Source: Polluticoccus soli
GTDB lineage: Bacteria; Bacteroidota; Bacteroidia; Chitinophagales; Chitinophagaceae
Reading direction: 5' to 3'
NCBI RefSeq assembly: GCF_029269745.1
Contig: NZ_JARJHT010000002.1
Span: 682,001-746,000 of the forward strand
Length of the DNA: 64,000 bases
In this document: positions 32,255 to 40,880 of the stretch, piece after piece
Layout of the letters: each line of letters begins with the position of its first letter
Position numbering within the stretch: position 1 is the stretch's first letter
Position numbers and translations under genes: made by a program
Notes under the pieces: generated by a model
What the model was told of the DNA's origin: nothing
Seen by the model: only the letters and a program-made list of their open reading frames with translations
Databases searched by the model: none

Positions 32255-32277
32255 AAAGCCCGGTATTACCGGGCTTT
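32255..32277 (-). terminator. Terminator of the sugar dehydrogenase gene
   Basis: Perfect 10-bp stem AAAGCCCGGT / ACCGGGCTTT with a 3-base loop, immediately downstream of the sugar dehydrogenase stop, followed by TGTTATTTT on the minus strand. Confidence 0.8.
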
Positions 32278-32299
32278 GCAAAAACTAATAATGGACTTG

Positions 32300-33436
32300 T
32301 TATTTCTTATAGCTGATCCTGTATATCGCATTAGCATGATCGTCTGATACCAGCAGCGATCCGTCTTTTAGCTGCAGCACATCTACAGGTCGTCCCCAGG
32401 CAGTACCGGCTTTCATCCACCCTTCTGCGAAAGGTTCATAGCTTTCTACCAGGTTGCCATTGAGTTTTACAAACATCACGCGGTAGCCAATAGGTTCTTT
32501 TTTGTTCCACGAGCCGTGTTCTGCAATGAAGATGCTGTTCTTATATTTAGCAGGAAACATCTTCCCTGTATAGAACTTCATGCCTAGTGCAGCAGTATGC
32601 GGCGCTAGCTTGGCAACCGGCACAATAAAGTCACTGCAGGGATGCCTGTCGCCATAGGTCTTGTCTTTTACATCGCCCTGGTGACAATATGGATATCCAA
32701 AGTGCATGCCCGGTCTTGAAGCCATGTTCAATTCATCACCCGGATTGTTCTCACCCATGTTATCAGCACCGTTGTCGGTAAACCATAGTTCCTTTGAAAT
32801 GGGGTGCCAATCAAAGCCAACTGTATTGCGTATGCCACTCGCATACACTTCGTATTTAGTGCCATCGGGATTCATGCGTACAATGGACGCGTAACGCGGG
32901 TCTTGCTCTGCATTGTCGCACAAGTTGCAAGGCGCGCCTATGGGTACATACAGTTTTCCATCTGGCCCGAAGGCTAAATACTTCCAGCCATGTTGTTTGT
33001 CAGAGGGAAATGAGTCGCTTACCAGCACACGTTCGGGCGGAGTTGCCAGGTTGGCCTCGATATTATCCATACGCCAGATCTTATCCAGCTCTGCGATGTA
33101 TAGTGATCCATTGCGGAAGGCCACACCATTGGGCATGTTCATTCCTTCGGCTATGGTGTAGCGTTGTTCGGCCACACCATCTTTATCGGCATCTACAAGG
33201 GCATACACCTTATTGCCCGTACGGTTGCCAACGAATACAGTACCGTTTGTACCTAGCGCCAGCGAGCGTGCATTGTCTACATTATCGGCAAATATATTGG
33301 CGACAAATCCAGGCGGCAGTTTGATATCATTGAGGCGGGGATCGTCTACTTTTTCAAGTGTTTTGTTTTGACAGGATGCATTTAGGAAACCCAGGCATAA
33401 TGCTGCGACGAGAAGCGGCGGGTACTTAAAGTTCAT
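32300..33436 (-). CDS. PQQ-dependent sugar dehydrogenase-like lipoprotein
   Basis: A 378-residue lipoprotein (signal peptide ending LNASC, cysteine at residue 22) with a six-bladed beta-propeller of the soluble glucose/sorbosone dehydrogenase type. Visible blade signatures include GTNGTVFVGNRTGNKVYAL, FGPDGKLYVPIGAP, GIRNTVGFDWHP, NPGDELN and SGSLLVSDDHANAIYRI-like end (DGSLLVSDDHANAIYRI). The cytochrome c motif CxxCH is absent. Members oxidise aldoses using PQQ; no pqq genes are in the window, so either cofactor is scavenged or the substrate and cofactor differ. It stands alone with its own terminator. Confidence 0.88.
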   Translation of the reverse strand: MNFKYPPLLVAALCLGFLNASCQNKTLEKVDDPRLNDIKLPPGFVANIFADNVDNARSLALGTNGTVFVGNRTGNKVYALVDADKDGVAEQRYTIAEGMNMPNGVAFRNGSLYIAELDKIWRMDNIEANLATPPERVLVSDSFPSDKQHGWKYLAFGPDGKLYVPIGAPCNLCDNAEQDPRYASIVRMNPDGTKYEVYASGIRNTVGFDWHPISKELWFTDNGADNMGENNPGDELNMASRPGMHFGYPYCHQGDVKDKTYGDRHPCSDFIVPVAKLAPHTAALGMKFYTGKMFPAKYKNSIFIAEHGSWNKKEPIGYRVMFVKLNGNLVESYEPFAEGWMKAGTAWGRPVDVLQLKDGSLLVSDDHANAIYRISYKK

Positions 33437-33511
33437 TGTGACGGTTTTAGCAGAAAAAACATCAAAACTGTGCCATAGATATGCAAAGACTACTTGCTAA
33501 CGGGTAGTTAA

Positions 33512-33668
33512 CTGCTTGCTAAGCAGAGGTTAAACACATCAAAAAATTTTGATGAGTTTAATATGTGTTTAATCTTTGTGTTGTCAGCAGGAAGTAAAAC
33601 GCTGACCAACAAAAAAGTCTCTCTCTAATCAAGCATAGTGGCTCTCATTTTTGGGAGCCTTTTTTTAT
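33512..33668 (+). ncRNA. Possible structured leader or small RNA
   Basis: The 259-base gap upstream of the hydrolase gene holds four hairpins in a row: CTGCTT-GCT-AAGCAG (33512-33526), CATCAAAA-AA-TTTTGATG (33537-33554), GTCAGC-N12-GCTGAC (33583-33606), and a T-tailed terminator (33640-33668). A promoter-like AATCTTTG at 33571-33578 precedes the last two. A transcript starting near 33584 and ending at the terminator would be about 85 bases. It could be a small RNA or an attenuator for the hydrolase gene; no known RNA family is recognised. Confidence 0.35.
33640..33668 (+). terminator. Plus-strand terminator upstream of the hydrolase gene
   Basis: GGCTCTC / GGGAGCC stem (one wobble pair), short T-rich loop and a run of seven T, on the plus strand, although no plus-strand protein gene lies upstream of it in the preceding 3 kb. 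Confidence 0.75.
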
Positions 33669-33695
33669 TTAGTGCCAGCCTATATCTTCGCCTGT

Positions 33696-34382
33696 ATGCA
33701 ACCTGTACTTTTTCTCCATGGCGCCATTGGTGCAGCCGATCAACTGCAACCGCTTGCTGATAAACTTTCGGGCTATAACATCATTCCGTTCAACTTTTCG
33801 GGGCATGGAGGCAAAGATTTCCCTTCAGGCGAGCTTTCTATCAAACAATTTGCGGAAGAGGTACTGGCGTTTATTGAAGAGCAGAAACTGGAACAGGTAA
33901 ATATCTTCGGCTATAGCATGGGGGGATATGTAGGCATGTACCTTGCAAAACACCACCCCGACAAAGTAAAGCAGGTGGCAACGCTGGCAACAAAGTTTCA
34001 TTGGGATGCACCTACGGCGGCTAAAGAGACACAGATGCTGGATGCTGACAAGATAGAAGTTAAGGTGCCGGCTTTCGCTAAATCGCTGCAGGAACGTCAC
34101 GCCCCCAACGACTGGAAAGTATTGCTACAACGCACCGTGGGCATGCTGCAGGCAATGGGTGCAGATAATCCTCTGAAAGAGGAAGATTATACGGGAATAG
34201 CAACACCTTCGCTCATCATGCTGGGCGATAAAGATAAAATGGTGACGCTGGAAGAAACTCTGGCTGTATATAAGGCTCTGCCCAACGCACGCATGGCGAT
34301 GCTGCCCGCTACACATCACCCAATAGAGCAATCGAACACTGAAGCGCTGGCATTTTTGTTGAACCAGTTTTTTGCCAACTAG
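33696..34382 (+). CDS. Alpha/beta hydrolase
   Basis: A 228-residue alpha/beta-hydrolase. The oxyanion segment is LFLHGAIGAADQ, the nucleophile elbow FGYSMGGYVGM, the acid aspartate region LGDKDKMVTLEE and the catalytic histidine in PATHHPIEQ. The start is put at 33696 because the earlier in-frame ATG at 33651 lies within a terminator hairpin. A TATCTTCG box directly before the ATG suggests a very short leader. Substrate unknown. It is preceded by a structured leader and followed by hairpins before the convergent GNAT gene. Confidence 0.9.
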   Translation: MQPVLFLHGAIGAADQLQPLADKLSGYNIIPFNFSGHGGKDFPSGELSIKQFAEEVLAFIEEQKLEQVNIFGYSMGGYVGMYLAKHHPDKVKQVATLATKFHWDAPTAAKETQMLDADKIEVKVPAFAKSLQERHAPNDWKVLLQRTVGMLQAMGADNPLKEEDYTGIATPSLIMLGDKDKMVTLEETLAVYKALPNARMAMLPATHHPIEQSNTEALAFLLNQFFAN

Positions 34383-34420
34383 TCGGCAAAAAATAGCCCC
34401 CGCCTTAGCGGAAGCCGACT
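34381..34420. terminator. Hairpin between hydrolase and GNAT genes
   Basis: AGTCGGC (34381-34387) pairs with GCCGACT (34414-34420) around a nested CGC-CTTA-GCG hairpin; a T tract follows at 34435 onward. Likely a transcription end for one or both convergent genes. Confidence 0.4.
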
Positions 34421-34439
34421 CTCTAACCAAAAAGCCTTT

Positions 34440-35000
34440 TTATAGTACCAACGCCATAATAATGTTGTCGGCATAAGTGCCTTCGCCTGTCTTGATGAAA
34501 TTCTTTTGACGGCCTTCCTCTACAAAGCCCAGCTTTTTATATAGGCCAATGGCCTCCTTGTTGCCATCTACTATCTGCATCCAGAGCCGTTCCAGGTAAG
34601 GGTTGTCCTTAGCCCAGTCGATGCCAGCCTGCAGCAGCATGCTACCTAAACCTTGCGAGTGGCATTGCTTGAGTACACCGATACCAATAAGACCATTGTG
34701 GCGAAGGCGTTTGCGCGAACCACCTGTAATGTCAAGGTTTCCGACGATCTTGCCGTCGACCTCGGCGATCAGTAATAATGAGTTGTCTTCTTCAATAAAA
34801 GCGTTGATCCATTCCCTGCCTTTCGACATCAGGTGGCTGAACTCGTCTTGTTCCATCACCTGGTATTCACTTTCGCTAAGGTATTTGCGTATACTTTGCA
34901 TCAGTTCTGATGCATCCTGCAGGGTAGCCTCCCGTATGGTTACCTCTGTTCCGTCTTTCAGCCTGGCTGTGAAAGGTTCGATCTTTAGTGTAGCGAGCAT
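34440..35000 (-). CDS. GNAT family N-acetyltransferase
   Basis: A 186-residue GNAT enzyme. The acetyl-CoA loop is KQCHSQGLGSMLLQAGIDWA (about residues 115-130), preceded by the strand LIGIGVL and followed by LWMQIVDGNKEAIGLYKKLGFVEEGR, the usual motif B with the conserved Tyr-Lys. Substrate unknown, perhaps a peptide or small amine as in the RimL-like group. It has an unusually strong Shine-Dalgarno sequence (AGGAGGGA, 5 bases before the ATG), rare in Bacteroidota, and a TAACTTTA -7-like box 21 bases upstream. Confidence 0.92.
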   Translation of the reverse strand: MLATLKIEPFTARLKDGTEVTIREATLQDASELMQSIRKYLSESEYQVMEQDEFSHLMSKGREWINAFIEEDNSLLLIAEVDGKIVGNLDITGGSRKRLRHNGLIGIGVLKQCHSQGLGSMLLQAGIDWAKDNPYLERLWMQIVDGNKEAIGLYKKLGFVEEGRQKNFIKTGEGTYADNIIMALVL

Positions 35001-35104
35001 AAGTCCCTCCTGTTGTATAATAAAGTTAGCACAAGTCTATTTAGCTAAGAGTTAAAAAATTACCAAAACCAACACCAGCGCAGATGAGCCGGGAGTTTGC
35101 ATAT

Positions 35105-35929
35105 TTAAGGTACGCTGGCGGTAACCGTTTCGGGTTCAAGTGTATCCGGCCCGGCTGTAGCCAGCGGCTTTTTATTGTACTTGATGTGTTTCAGGTTGGC
35201 AACAATGATAATACTGATAATGACAAGCAGGAACCAGGAGCTGAGTTTGCCAATGTGCACGACATTCCATTGTCTTTTCTGGTTAGGATATTGCCAGGCA
35301 CCCAGGAAGGTGGAAATATTTTCTGCCAGCCAGATAAAACTGCCGATGAGCAAAAAGGAAAGAATGATGTTCATCTTGTAGGTAACACCACGTGACACGA
35401 ATGTGACATACGACCTGCGAAAGATGAAGAACAATGAAAGGATAATGATCCAGCGCATATCAGGCAGGTAGTGCAGGGTAAAGAAATTGAAATAAATGGC
35501 GGCAGCAAGCGGGAAGGTGATCCACGACGATGGCCAGTCATGGAACCGAAGATCGAACCGGCGCCATGCCTGGCAAATATAACTGGCCACGCTGGCATAC
35601 ATAAAGCCGCTGTAGATCGGCACATTACCGATCTTGGTATAAGCAAACTGGGGGTAGGCCCAAGAGCCTTTACTAACCTTATACAGCTCCAGGAAGAGAC
35701 CAATGAGGTGAAAAAGCGAGATCACCTTCAACTCATCAACCGTCTCCAGCTTCAGGTAGACCATCAGGAATTGCATGCAGATGCACACGAGCAAAATGAA
35801 ATCGTAACGATAGAAAAAAGGAACATCCACGTATTTGGTGAACGCCAGCGTTGCGAAAATGGCAACAGGAAAAATACAGCACAACGCCTGCTGATAGCCG
35901 AAGGAAAAGAGTTTGAGTAGGAAATGCAT
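35105..35929 (-). CDS. DUF817 family membrane protein
   Basis: A 274-residue integral membrane protein with seven to eight predicted helices. Family hallmarks are ELYKVSKGSWAYPQFAYTKIGNVPIYSGFMYASVASYICQAWRRFDL (aromatic and glycine-rich) and the later WLAENISTFLGAWQYPNQKRQW. The function of DUF817 is unknown. The frame opens with a TTG upstream, but the first ATG is 35929. It is divergent from ddl, with 154 bases between. Confidence 0.9.
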   Translation of the reverse strand: MHFLLKLFSFGYQQALCCIFPVAIFATLAFTKYVDVPFFYRYDFILLVCICMQFLMVYLKLETVDELKVISLFHLIGLFLELYKVSKGSWAYPQFAYTKIGNVPIYSGFMYASVASYICQAWRRFDLRFHDWPSSWITFPLAAAIYFNFFTLHYLPDMRWIIILSLFFIFRRSYVTFVSRGVTYKMNIILSFLLIGSFIWLAENISTFLGAWQYPNQKRQWNVVHIGKLSSWFLLVIISIIIVANLKHIKYNKKPLATAGPDTLEPETVTASVP

Positions 35930-36050
35930 ATGGATGTGCAACCAAATGCTGTTCCCATTATAAAGAAGGCTAAAGGGTTTAACGCAAGTTTAACGGGCGG
36001 CGGCGGATCCACAGTGTATATAAAACCTGTGAAGCTTCGGTCAATTCTAT

Positions 36051-36058
36051 TACCTTTG
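36051..36058 (+). promoter_or_regulatory. -7 box of ddl
   Basis: TACCTTTG, a perfect TAnnTTTG, 25 bases upstream of the ddl ATG. It favours the ATG at 36084 over an upstream TTG, though both would be inside the transcript. Confidence 0.6.
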
Positions 36059-36083
36059 GCAACAACTTTTTAGTTATTTGTTC

Positions 36084-37082
36084 ATGAAGAAAAACATTGC
36101 CCTGCTCGCAGGCGGATACTCCGGAGAATATGTCATATCTATTAAGACGGCCGGAACGATCGAACAGAATCTTGACAAAGAGCTGTATGATGTATATAAA
36201 ATAATTGTTACAAAAGAGGGCTGGTGGTACGAATCTGAAGAGGGCAAGCGGACAGAAGTTGATAAGAATGATTTTACCCTCACGCTGAGCGGCAATAAGA
36301 TAAAGTTCGACGCGGTATACATAGCCATTCACGGCACTCCGGGCGAAGACGGCAGACTGCAGGGCTATCTTGACATGCTCCAGGTGCCTTATGCTACCTG
36401 CAATTCGATAGTGTCTGCACTCACCTTTAATAAAAGCTACTGCAACAAGGTGGTAAAAGCGCTGAACATCGCCAACATCGCTAACTCCGTACATCTTATC
36501 AAGGGCGAACCTTATTCGGTAGGTAATATATTGGAACAGCTGAAGCTGCCTATGTTTGTAAAGCCGAACGAAATGGGGTCGAGCCTGGGCGTAAGCAAAG
36601 TAAAGTCAGTTGAAGAGCTGCTGCCCGCTATCGAAAAGGCTTTTAAAGAAGACAACCAGGTGCTGATAGAAGAGTTTATCGAAGGTCGCGAGATCACTAT
36701 AGGTGTGTATAAAGTAGACGGTCGCCTGCATACGCTGCCGGCAACAGAGATAGTGAGCCAGAATGAGTTCTTCGATTACGAGGCTAAATATACACCGGGT
36801 GTTACCAACGAGATAACTCCTGCGCCAATAGATGACAGCATTCGCGAACAGCTGGAAACAAAAGCCTCTTATATCTACAGGCATCTGAACTGCCGTGGTG
36901 TTGTGCGTATGGACTTTATCTTGCAGAAGGGCACAAATAAATTATACTTCCTGGAGGTAAACACTACTCCCGGACAGAGCGAGAACAGTATTGTACCCCA
37001 GCAGGTACGCGCCTCCGGCCTTACATTGAAAGAATTTTATGGTTCGCTTATAGAGGACTGCATCAAAAACAATACTTTTTAA
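36084..37082 (+). CDS. ddl: D-alanine--D-alanine ligase
   Basis: A 332-residue ATP-grasp enzyme of peptidoglycan precursor synthesis. The N-terminus has LLAGGYSGEYVISIKT, followed by HGTPGEDGRLQGYLDML, the ATP-binding FVKPNEMGSSLGVSKV, LIEEFIEGREITIGVY, and the metal-binding end YFLEVNTTPGQSENSIVPQQ. The active-site serine and glutamate pattern is intact. It is followed by a PASTA protein 29 bases downstream, the common Bacteroidota order linking the two to cell-wall synthesis. Confidence 0.96.
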   Translation: MKKNIALLAGGYSGEYVISIKTAGTIEQNLDKELYDVYKIIVTKEGWWYESEEGKRTEVDKNDFTLTLSGNKIKFDAVYIAIHGTPGEDGRLQGYLDMLQVPYATCNSIVSALTFNKSYCNKVVKALNIANIANSVHLIKGEPYSVGNILEQLKLPMFVKPNEMGSSLGVSKVKSVEELLPAIEKAFKEDNQVLIEEFIEGREITIGVYKVDGRLHTLPATEIVSQNEFFDYEAKYTPGVTNEITPAPIDDSIREQLETKASYIYRHLNCRGVVRMDFILQKGTNKLYFLEVNTTPGQSENSIVPQQVRASGLTLKEFYGSLIEDCIKNNTF

Positions 37083-37111
37083 CCGTACAAACTGTATATT
37101 CATAACGGTTT

Positions 37112-37930
37112 ATGTTCAAAATAAGCGAAGAAAGGCGGAGATCATTTAGGTTCAACTTGTTGATAGTGGTACTGCTGTGCATTGTTTGTTATGTGCTGTT
37201 TTTTGCCAGCCTGGGTTTCATTACCCGTCACGGCCAGGAGATAAAAGTACCCGACGTCACTAGCCGCGATGTCAAAAGCGCAAAGATCATGCTGGAAAAG
37301 ATGGACTTTGATGTAGACGTTGATTCCGCTTACGATCCGAAGGCTAAGCCTTTCGTGGTGTTGTCGCAAATGCCCGAGGTGAACGCAGTGGTAAAAAAAG
37401 GCAGGACCGTGTTTCTTACTATTAACAAAGCAGAGCCGCCACTGACACCAATGCCGAACTTAATGAACCTTTCGTTCCGCAGTGCTTCTATGATATTGAA
37501 AAGCCAGAAGCTAATGTTGGGCGACACAAGTTATAAGCCAGATATCGCTAAGGGAGCAGTATTGGAACAGCTATACAAAGGACAACCTATTCGTCCCGGA
37601 CAAATGGTGCCACAAGGTAGCCGTATCGACCTGGTGATAGGCGATGGTCTGGGCAACACCGAATTCAACGTGCCTGATGTGATAGGTATGCCTTACCAGG
37701 AAGCTGCAACGATCCTCGGAGGTACAGGCCTCCATTTTACTACCATATGGGAAGGTGAGATCACCGACTCGGCGGCTGCTACCGTCTACAATCAGTCGCC
37801 CAAACCGATGAGCGAGCTGGGAGCACCCAATCGTATCAAAGAGGGTGATATCATTGATATATTCATTAAACAGGAAGCCACTGTCGAAGAGCTTGAGTAC
37901 AACAGAAATCCGACAGCTGTCGTTGAATAA
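37112..37930 (+). CDS. PASTA-domain membrane protein
   Basis: A 272-residue protein anchored by one membrane helix (residues about 15-36, LLIVVLLCIVCYVLFFASLGF), with a short cytoplasmic N-terminus and three extracytoplasmic PASTA domains: about residues 45-108 (VPDVTSRDVKSAKIMLEK), 115-180 (MPNLMNLSFRSASMIL), 190-258 (VPDVIGMPYQEAATIL). PASTA domains bind peptidoglycan fragments. Unlike the penicillin-binding and kinase proteins that carry them elsewhere, this has no catalytic domain, so it may act as a sensor or anchor. Located between ddl and a T9SS protein gene. Confidence 0.9.
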   Translation: MFKISEERRRSFRFNLLIVVLLCIVCYVLFFASLGFITRHGQEIKVPDVTSRDVKSAKIMLEKMDFDVDVDSAYDPKAKPFVVLSQMPEVNAVVKKGRTVFLTINKAEPPLTPMPNLMNLSFRSASMILKSQKLMLGDTSYKPDIAKGAVLEQLYKGQPIRPGQMVPQGSRIDLVIGDGLGNTEFNVPDVIGMPYQEAATILGGTGLHFTTIWEGEITDSAAATVYNQSPKPMSELGAPNRIKEGDIIDIFIKQEATVEELEYNRNPTAVVE

Positions 37931-37932
37931 AA

Positions 37933-39801
37933 ATGAAAAGCTTTTTCGTGAAACCATATAAACTCTTACTGTGCCTGCTGATACTGGCAGGAGGCCAACA
38001 GGTTATTGCGCAGGAAATGGTGATGCCTTTAGAGTATAATCCTGCCGTATCTAACAAACCTTCGAATGATTGGGGAGCAGTATTAAAGATCACCGATGAC
38101 CCAGTGGTGCCTATTTTTCTTGATCTGCCGTTTTTCGAGGATTTTACCGGATATACGCAGGAAGTGGATAAATATAAGTGGCTCGATAAGCAGGTGTATG
38201 TAAACAATACCATGTGTGTAGATCCGATAAGCCGCGGGGTTGCAACATTTGACGCGTTAAACCAACATGGTCTGCCTTACAATCCCAACCTGAATATTGC
38301 GTTGATCACGGCCGATAGCCTAACGTCCAAGGGATTAAACATGCACGACTTTGCGCCGGAAGACAGTGTATACATGAGCTTTTTCTATCAGCCGCAGGGA
38401 AACGGTTTTTCACCAGAAACACAGGATTCGCTAATGCTGTATTTCCTGACTAAAGACACTGTGTGGGTGAAAGTCTGGAGTGTCCCTGGGACTACTATTC
38501 AGTCATTCAAACAAGTGATGATCCGTATAAGCGATCCGTCTTTCTTATACCAGGGCTTTCAGTTCCGTTTTGTCAACAAGGCGTCCATCAATGTAAACGA
38601 CGATGTTTGGAATCTGGACTACATACGCATCCATGCTGGCCGGAATCTATATGACACTGCCGTTAATGACATTGCCTATACTGTGAATCCGACCTATATG
38701 CTGGATGATTACACATATATGCCGTACCATCAGTTCCTGGCCAACCCCGGCAGCGAAAGAGCACTACAGCATTTCTCGTATTTCCGCAACAATTACGATG
38801 CAACGCAGAACATTACGTATGGGTATTCAGCTGCCGAAGAAAGCGGCACACCATTAACAAGTGGATCAAGCGCCAATACTGCTGCCGGTGCGCGACAAGT
38901 TCAACAGGCTAATTTTTCGGTTTATAGCAATACAGTCCCACTGGTTGAAAAATATAAAGCGGTAAACTTCATCAATAAGTTCTACGTCACCTCGCCTGCC
39001 GGAGAGTCTAAAGAGAACGATACGATCGTCAGGGAGCAACTGTTTCATAATTACCTGGCCTATGATGATGGAACAGCTGAACAGAGCTACTTCTTGAGTC
39101 AGTTCGTGACACTGCCTGGTAAACTGGCAGTTGAGCACCACCTGAACGAACCGGACACTTTATCGGGCGTAGCCATTTATTTCGGCAGACAAGTACCAGG
39201 CGGACAAAACAAATACTTCTCTATTGCGGTATACGAGGACATTACCGTTGGTAGTAACAGTGAAAAGATCATTTACCAGGAAGACTTTTTGTTTCCCGGA
39301 TATCTGAATACGAACAACTTTTACGTATACAAATTTGCCCAAAAGGTGCCGCTGCCTGCAGGTAAATTCTATATCGGAACTATACAGCCGGCACTGGCTA
39401 GCAGCGATAGCCTGTACTTTGGTCTGGATGTAAACAGGGTAGGACCTAGCCACGTATTTTATAATCTGCTGGCTAAATGGGAGTCTTCCAATTATCCCGG
39501 CGCCGTGATGATCCGCCCAATAGTAGGACCGATCATCCCGAGCGGCGTAGAAGAGGTGAAACCTAAACAGCAGGAGTGGGCAGTATACCCCAATCCTGCA
39601 ACAGAAACGGTTAGCCTGCAATACAATGGTGCAGCAAAGCTAAATTTCAACATCGTTGATATGCAGGGCAGAACAACTATGCGCGGCAGTACGAAGAGCG
39701 ATCAACCAATCGATATTTCTGCATTATCACCGGGCGTTTATTACATTCAATTAGTATCGGGCGAAATTTCTTCTGCACCTAAAAAAATTGTCAAATTATA
39801 A
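37933..39801 (+). CDS. T9SS type A cargo protein
   Basis: A 622-residue secreted protein. It has a signal peptide (LLLCLLILAGGQQVIAQ), a large central part of beta-strands with no recognised domain (aromatic-rich, e.g. NDVWNLDYIRIHAGRNLY), and a C-terminal type A sorting domain of about 75 residues starting VYPNPATETVSL and ending VSGEISSAPKKIVKL. The sorting domain directs export by the type IX system and attachment or release at the surface. Begins 2 bases after the PASTA gene and ends 3 bases before the rhodanese gene, so it is in their operon. Function unknown. Confidence 0.9.
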   Translation: MKSFFVKPYKLLLCLLILAGGQQVIAQEMVMPLEYNPAVSNKPSNDWGAVLKITDDPVVPIFLDLPFFEDFTGYTQEVDKYKWLDKQVYVNNTMCVDPISRGVATFDALNQHGLPYNPNLNIALITADSLTSKGLNMHDFAPEDSVYMSFFYQPQGNGFSPETQDSLMLYFLTKDTVWVKVWSVPGTTIQSFKQVMIRISDPSFLYQGFQFRFVNKASINVNDDVWNLDYIRIHAGRNLYDTAVNDIAYTVNPTYMLDDYTYMPYHQFLANPGSERALQHFSYFRNNYDATQNITYGYSAAEESGTPLTSGSSANTAAGARQVQQANFSVYSNTVPLVEKYKAVNFINKFYVTSPAGESKENDTIVREQLFHNYLAYDDGTAEQSYFLSQFVTLPGKLAVEHHLNEPDTLSGVAIYFGRQVPGGQNKYFSIAVYEDITVGSNSEKIIYQEDFLFPGYLNTNNFYVYKFAQKVPLPAGKFYIGTIQPALASSDSLYFGLDVNRVGPSHVFYNLLAKWESSNYPGAVMIRPIVGPIIPSGVEEVKPKQQEWAVYPNPATETVSLQYNGAAKLNFNIVDMQGRTTMRGSTKSDQPIDISALSPGVYYIQLVSGEISSAPKKIVKL

Positions 39802-39804
39802 TTC

Positions 39805-40125
39805 ATGAAAGAGATCACAGTCGAAGAACTGAAACAAAGAGTTGATGCTGGCGAAAAACTGAACATTATAGATGTTCGCGAACCGTCTGAATATGCTGAG
39901 GATAATATTGGTGCGAAACTGATACCCCTGGGCAATATCATGAGCATGCAGATAGATGAACTAGAAGACCTGAAAAACGAAGAACTTATCGTACACTGTA
40001 AAGCGGGTAGCCGTAGCATGCAGGCATGTATGATGCTGGAGCAGTTTGGATTTACCAACTGTGTGAACGTAAAGGGTGGTATCCTGGCATGGCACGAAAA
40101 ATTCGGTAACGCAAAGATCAACTAA
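39805..40125 (+). CDS. Rhodanese-like domain protein
   Basis: A 106-residue single-domain rhodanese. The N-terminal VDAGEKLNIIDVREPSEY and the active-site loop HCKAGSRSM with the catalytic cysteine are conserved, followed by the FTNCVNVKGGILAWHEKF end. It can carry a persulfide for sulfur transfer. Small stand-alone rhodaneses are often of unknown target. It is the last gene of a ddl-PASTA-T9SS-rhodanese run and is followed by a strong terminator. Confidence 0.93.
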   Translation: MKEITVEELKQRVDAGEKLNIIDVREPSEYAEDNIGAKLIPLGNIMSMQIDELEDLKNEELIVHCKAGSRSMQACMMLEQFGFTNCVNVKGGILAWHEKFGNAKIN

Positions 40126-40129
40126 TACT

Positions 40130-40154
40130 CAAAAACCTGTTGGTGAGGTTTTTG
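40130..40154 (+). terminator. Terminator after the rhodanese gene
   Basis: Perfect 9-bp stem CAAAAACCT / AGGTTTTTG with a 7-base loop, ending in a T tract. Confidence 0.8.
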
Positions 40155-40166
40155 TGCATATAAGTC

Positions 40167-40727
40167 ATGCACGAGATAGAACCATATTATAACTGGCGCC
40201 ATTTATATACAGCGGAGGAGGATGAAAATTCGCCTTTCTATGGTCGTGAGTATAGTGAATTCGAGTTTTCGAATACCGTCTATAATTATTACATCCATCC
40301 GCAGTGGGACGAGTTTGGCTCCCGCACGCTGTATATGAAGGTGCTTTTTGTCGACTATGAGCTCAACTATGCCATCATTGAGCTAATAGGAGAGTGGAAT
40401 GATGCAGTAGAAAATGATATTATGCAGCTGAAGCGTAATATCATAGACCAGATGGTAGCCAAAGGGCTGACCAAATTTATCCTTGTAGCCGAAAACGTAC
40501 TTAATTTTCATAGCAGCGACACTGACTACTATGAAGAATGGTATGAAGATATCAAAGACGATGGTGGCTGGATAGTGGCCGTCAACATGCCAGAACAAAC
40601 CCAATACGATTTTCAGCGCTCTCACATAGACAGGTACATCAAGCTGATGGATAACCCCAACTGGCGTACGTTCCAGCCTCAGCACTTCTTCCAGATGGTA
40701 GATAATGCCATGCTCCGGTTAGACTAA
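40167..40727 (+). CDS. Conserved hypothetical protein
   Basis: A 186-residue soluble acidic protein with many aromatic residues (YYNWRHLYTAEEDENSPFYGREYSEFEF, SDTDYYEEWYEDIKDDGGW). It looks widely conserved in Bacteroidota but I know no function. The opening and end (FQPQHFFQMVDNAMLRLD) are typical, and the length is as expected for this group. It is isolated by a terminator upstream and by the sdh promoter downstream. Confidence 0.75.
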   Translation: MHEIEPYYNWRHLYTAEEDENSPFYGREYSEFEFSNTVYNYYIHPQWDEFGSRTLYMKVLFVDYELNYAIIELIGEWNDAVENDIMQLKRNIIDQMVAKGLTKFILVAENVLNFHSSDTDYYEEWYEDIKDDGGWIVAVNMPEQTQYDFQRSHIDRYIKLMDNPNWRTFQPQHFFQMVDNAMLRLD

Positions 40728-40817
40728 AGTCTCCCTGTATTTTATTTTCAAGAATGCAATATGTGGATAACAGCTCAATTACAGGCTGGCTATCATTATG
40801 TACGGTGAAAAAATACA

Positions 40818-40848
40818 TTGTGTTTTACTTCTCGGGCGATTATCTTTG
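40818..40848 (+). promoter_or_regulatory. Promoter of the sdhCAB operon
   Basis: TATCTTTG (40841-40848) is a perfect -7 box; TTG at 40818-40820 is in the -33 position with a 20-base spacer. The sdhC ATG at 40881 leaves a leader of about 28 bases. It also shows that an upstream in-frame codon at 40818 is not the start. Confidence 0.65.
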
Positions 40849-40880
40849 CGGGGATTTACTCAAACAAGTTTGAATCTAAT

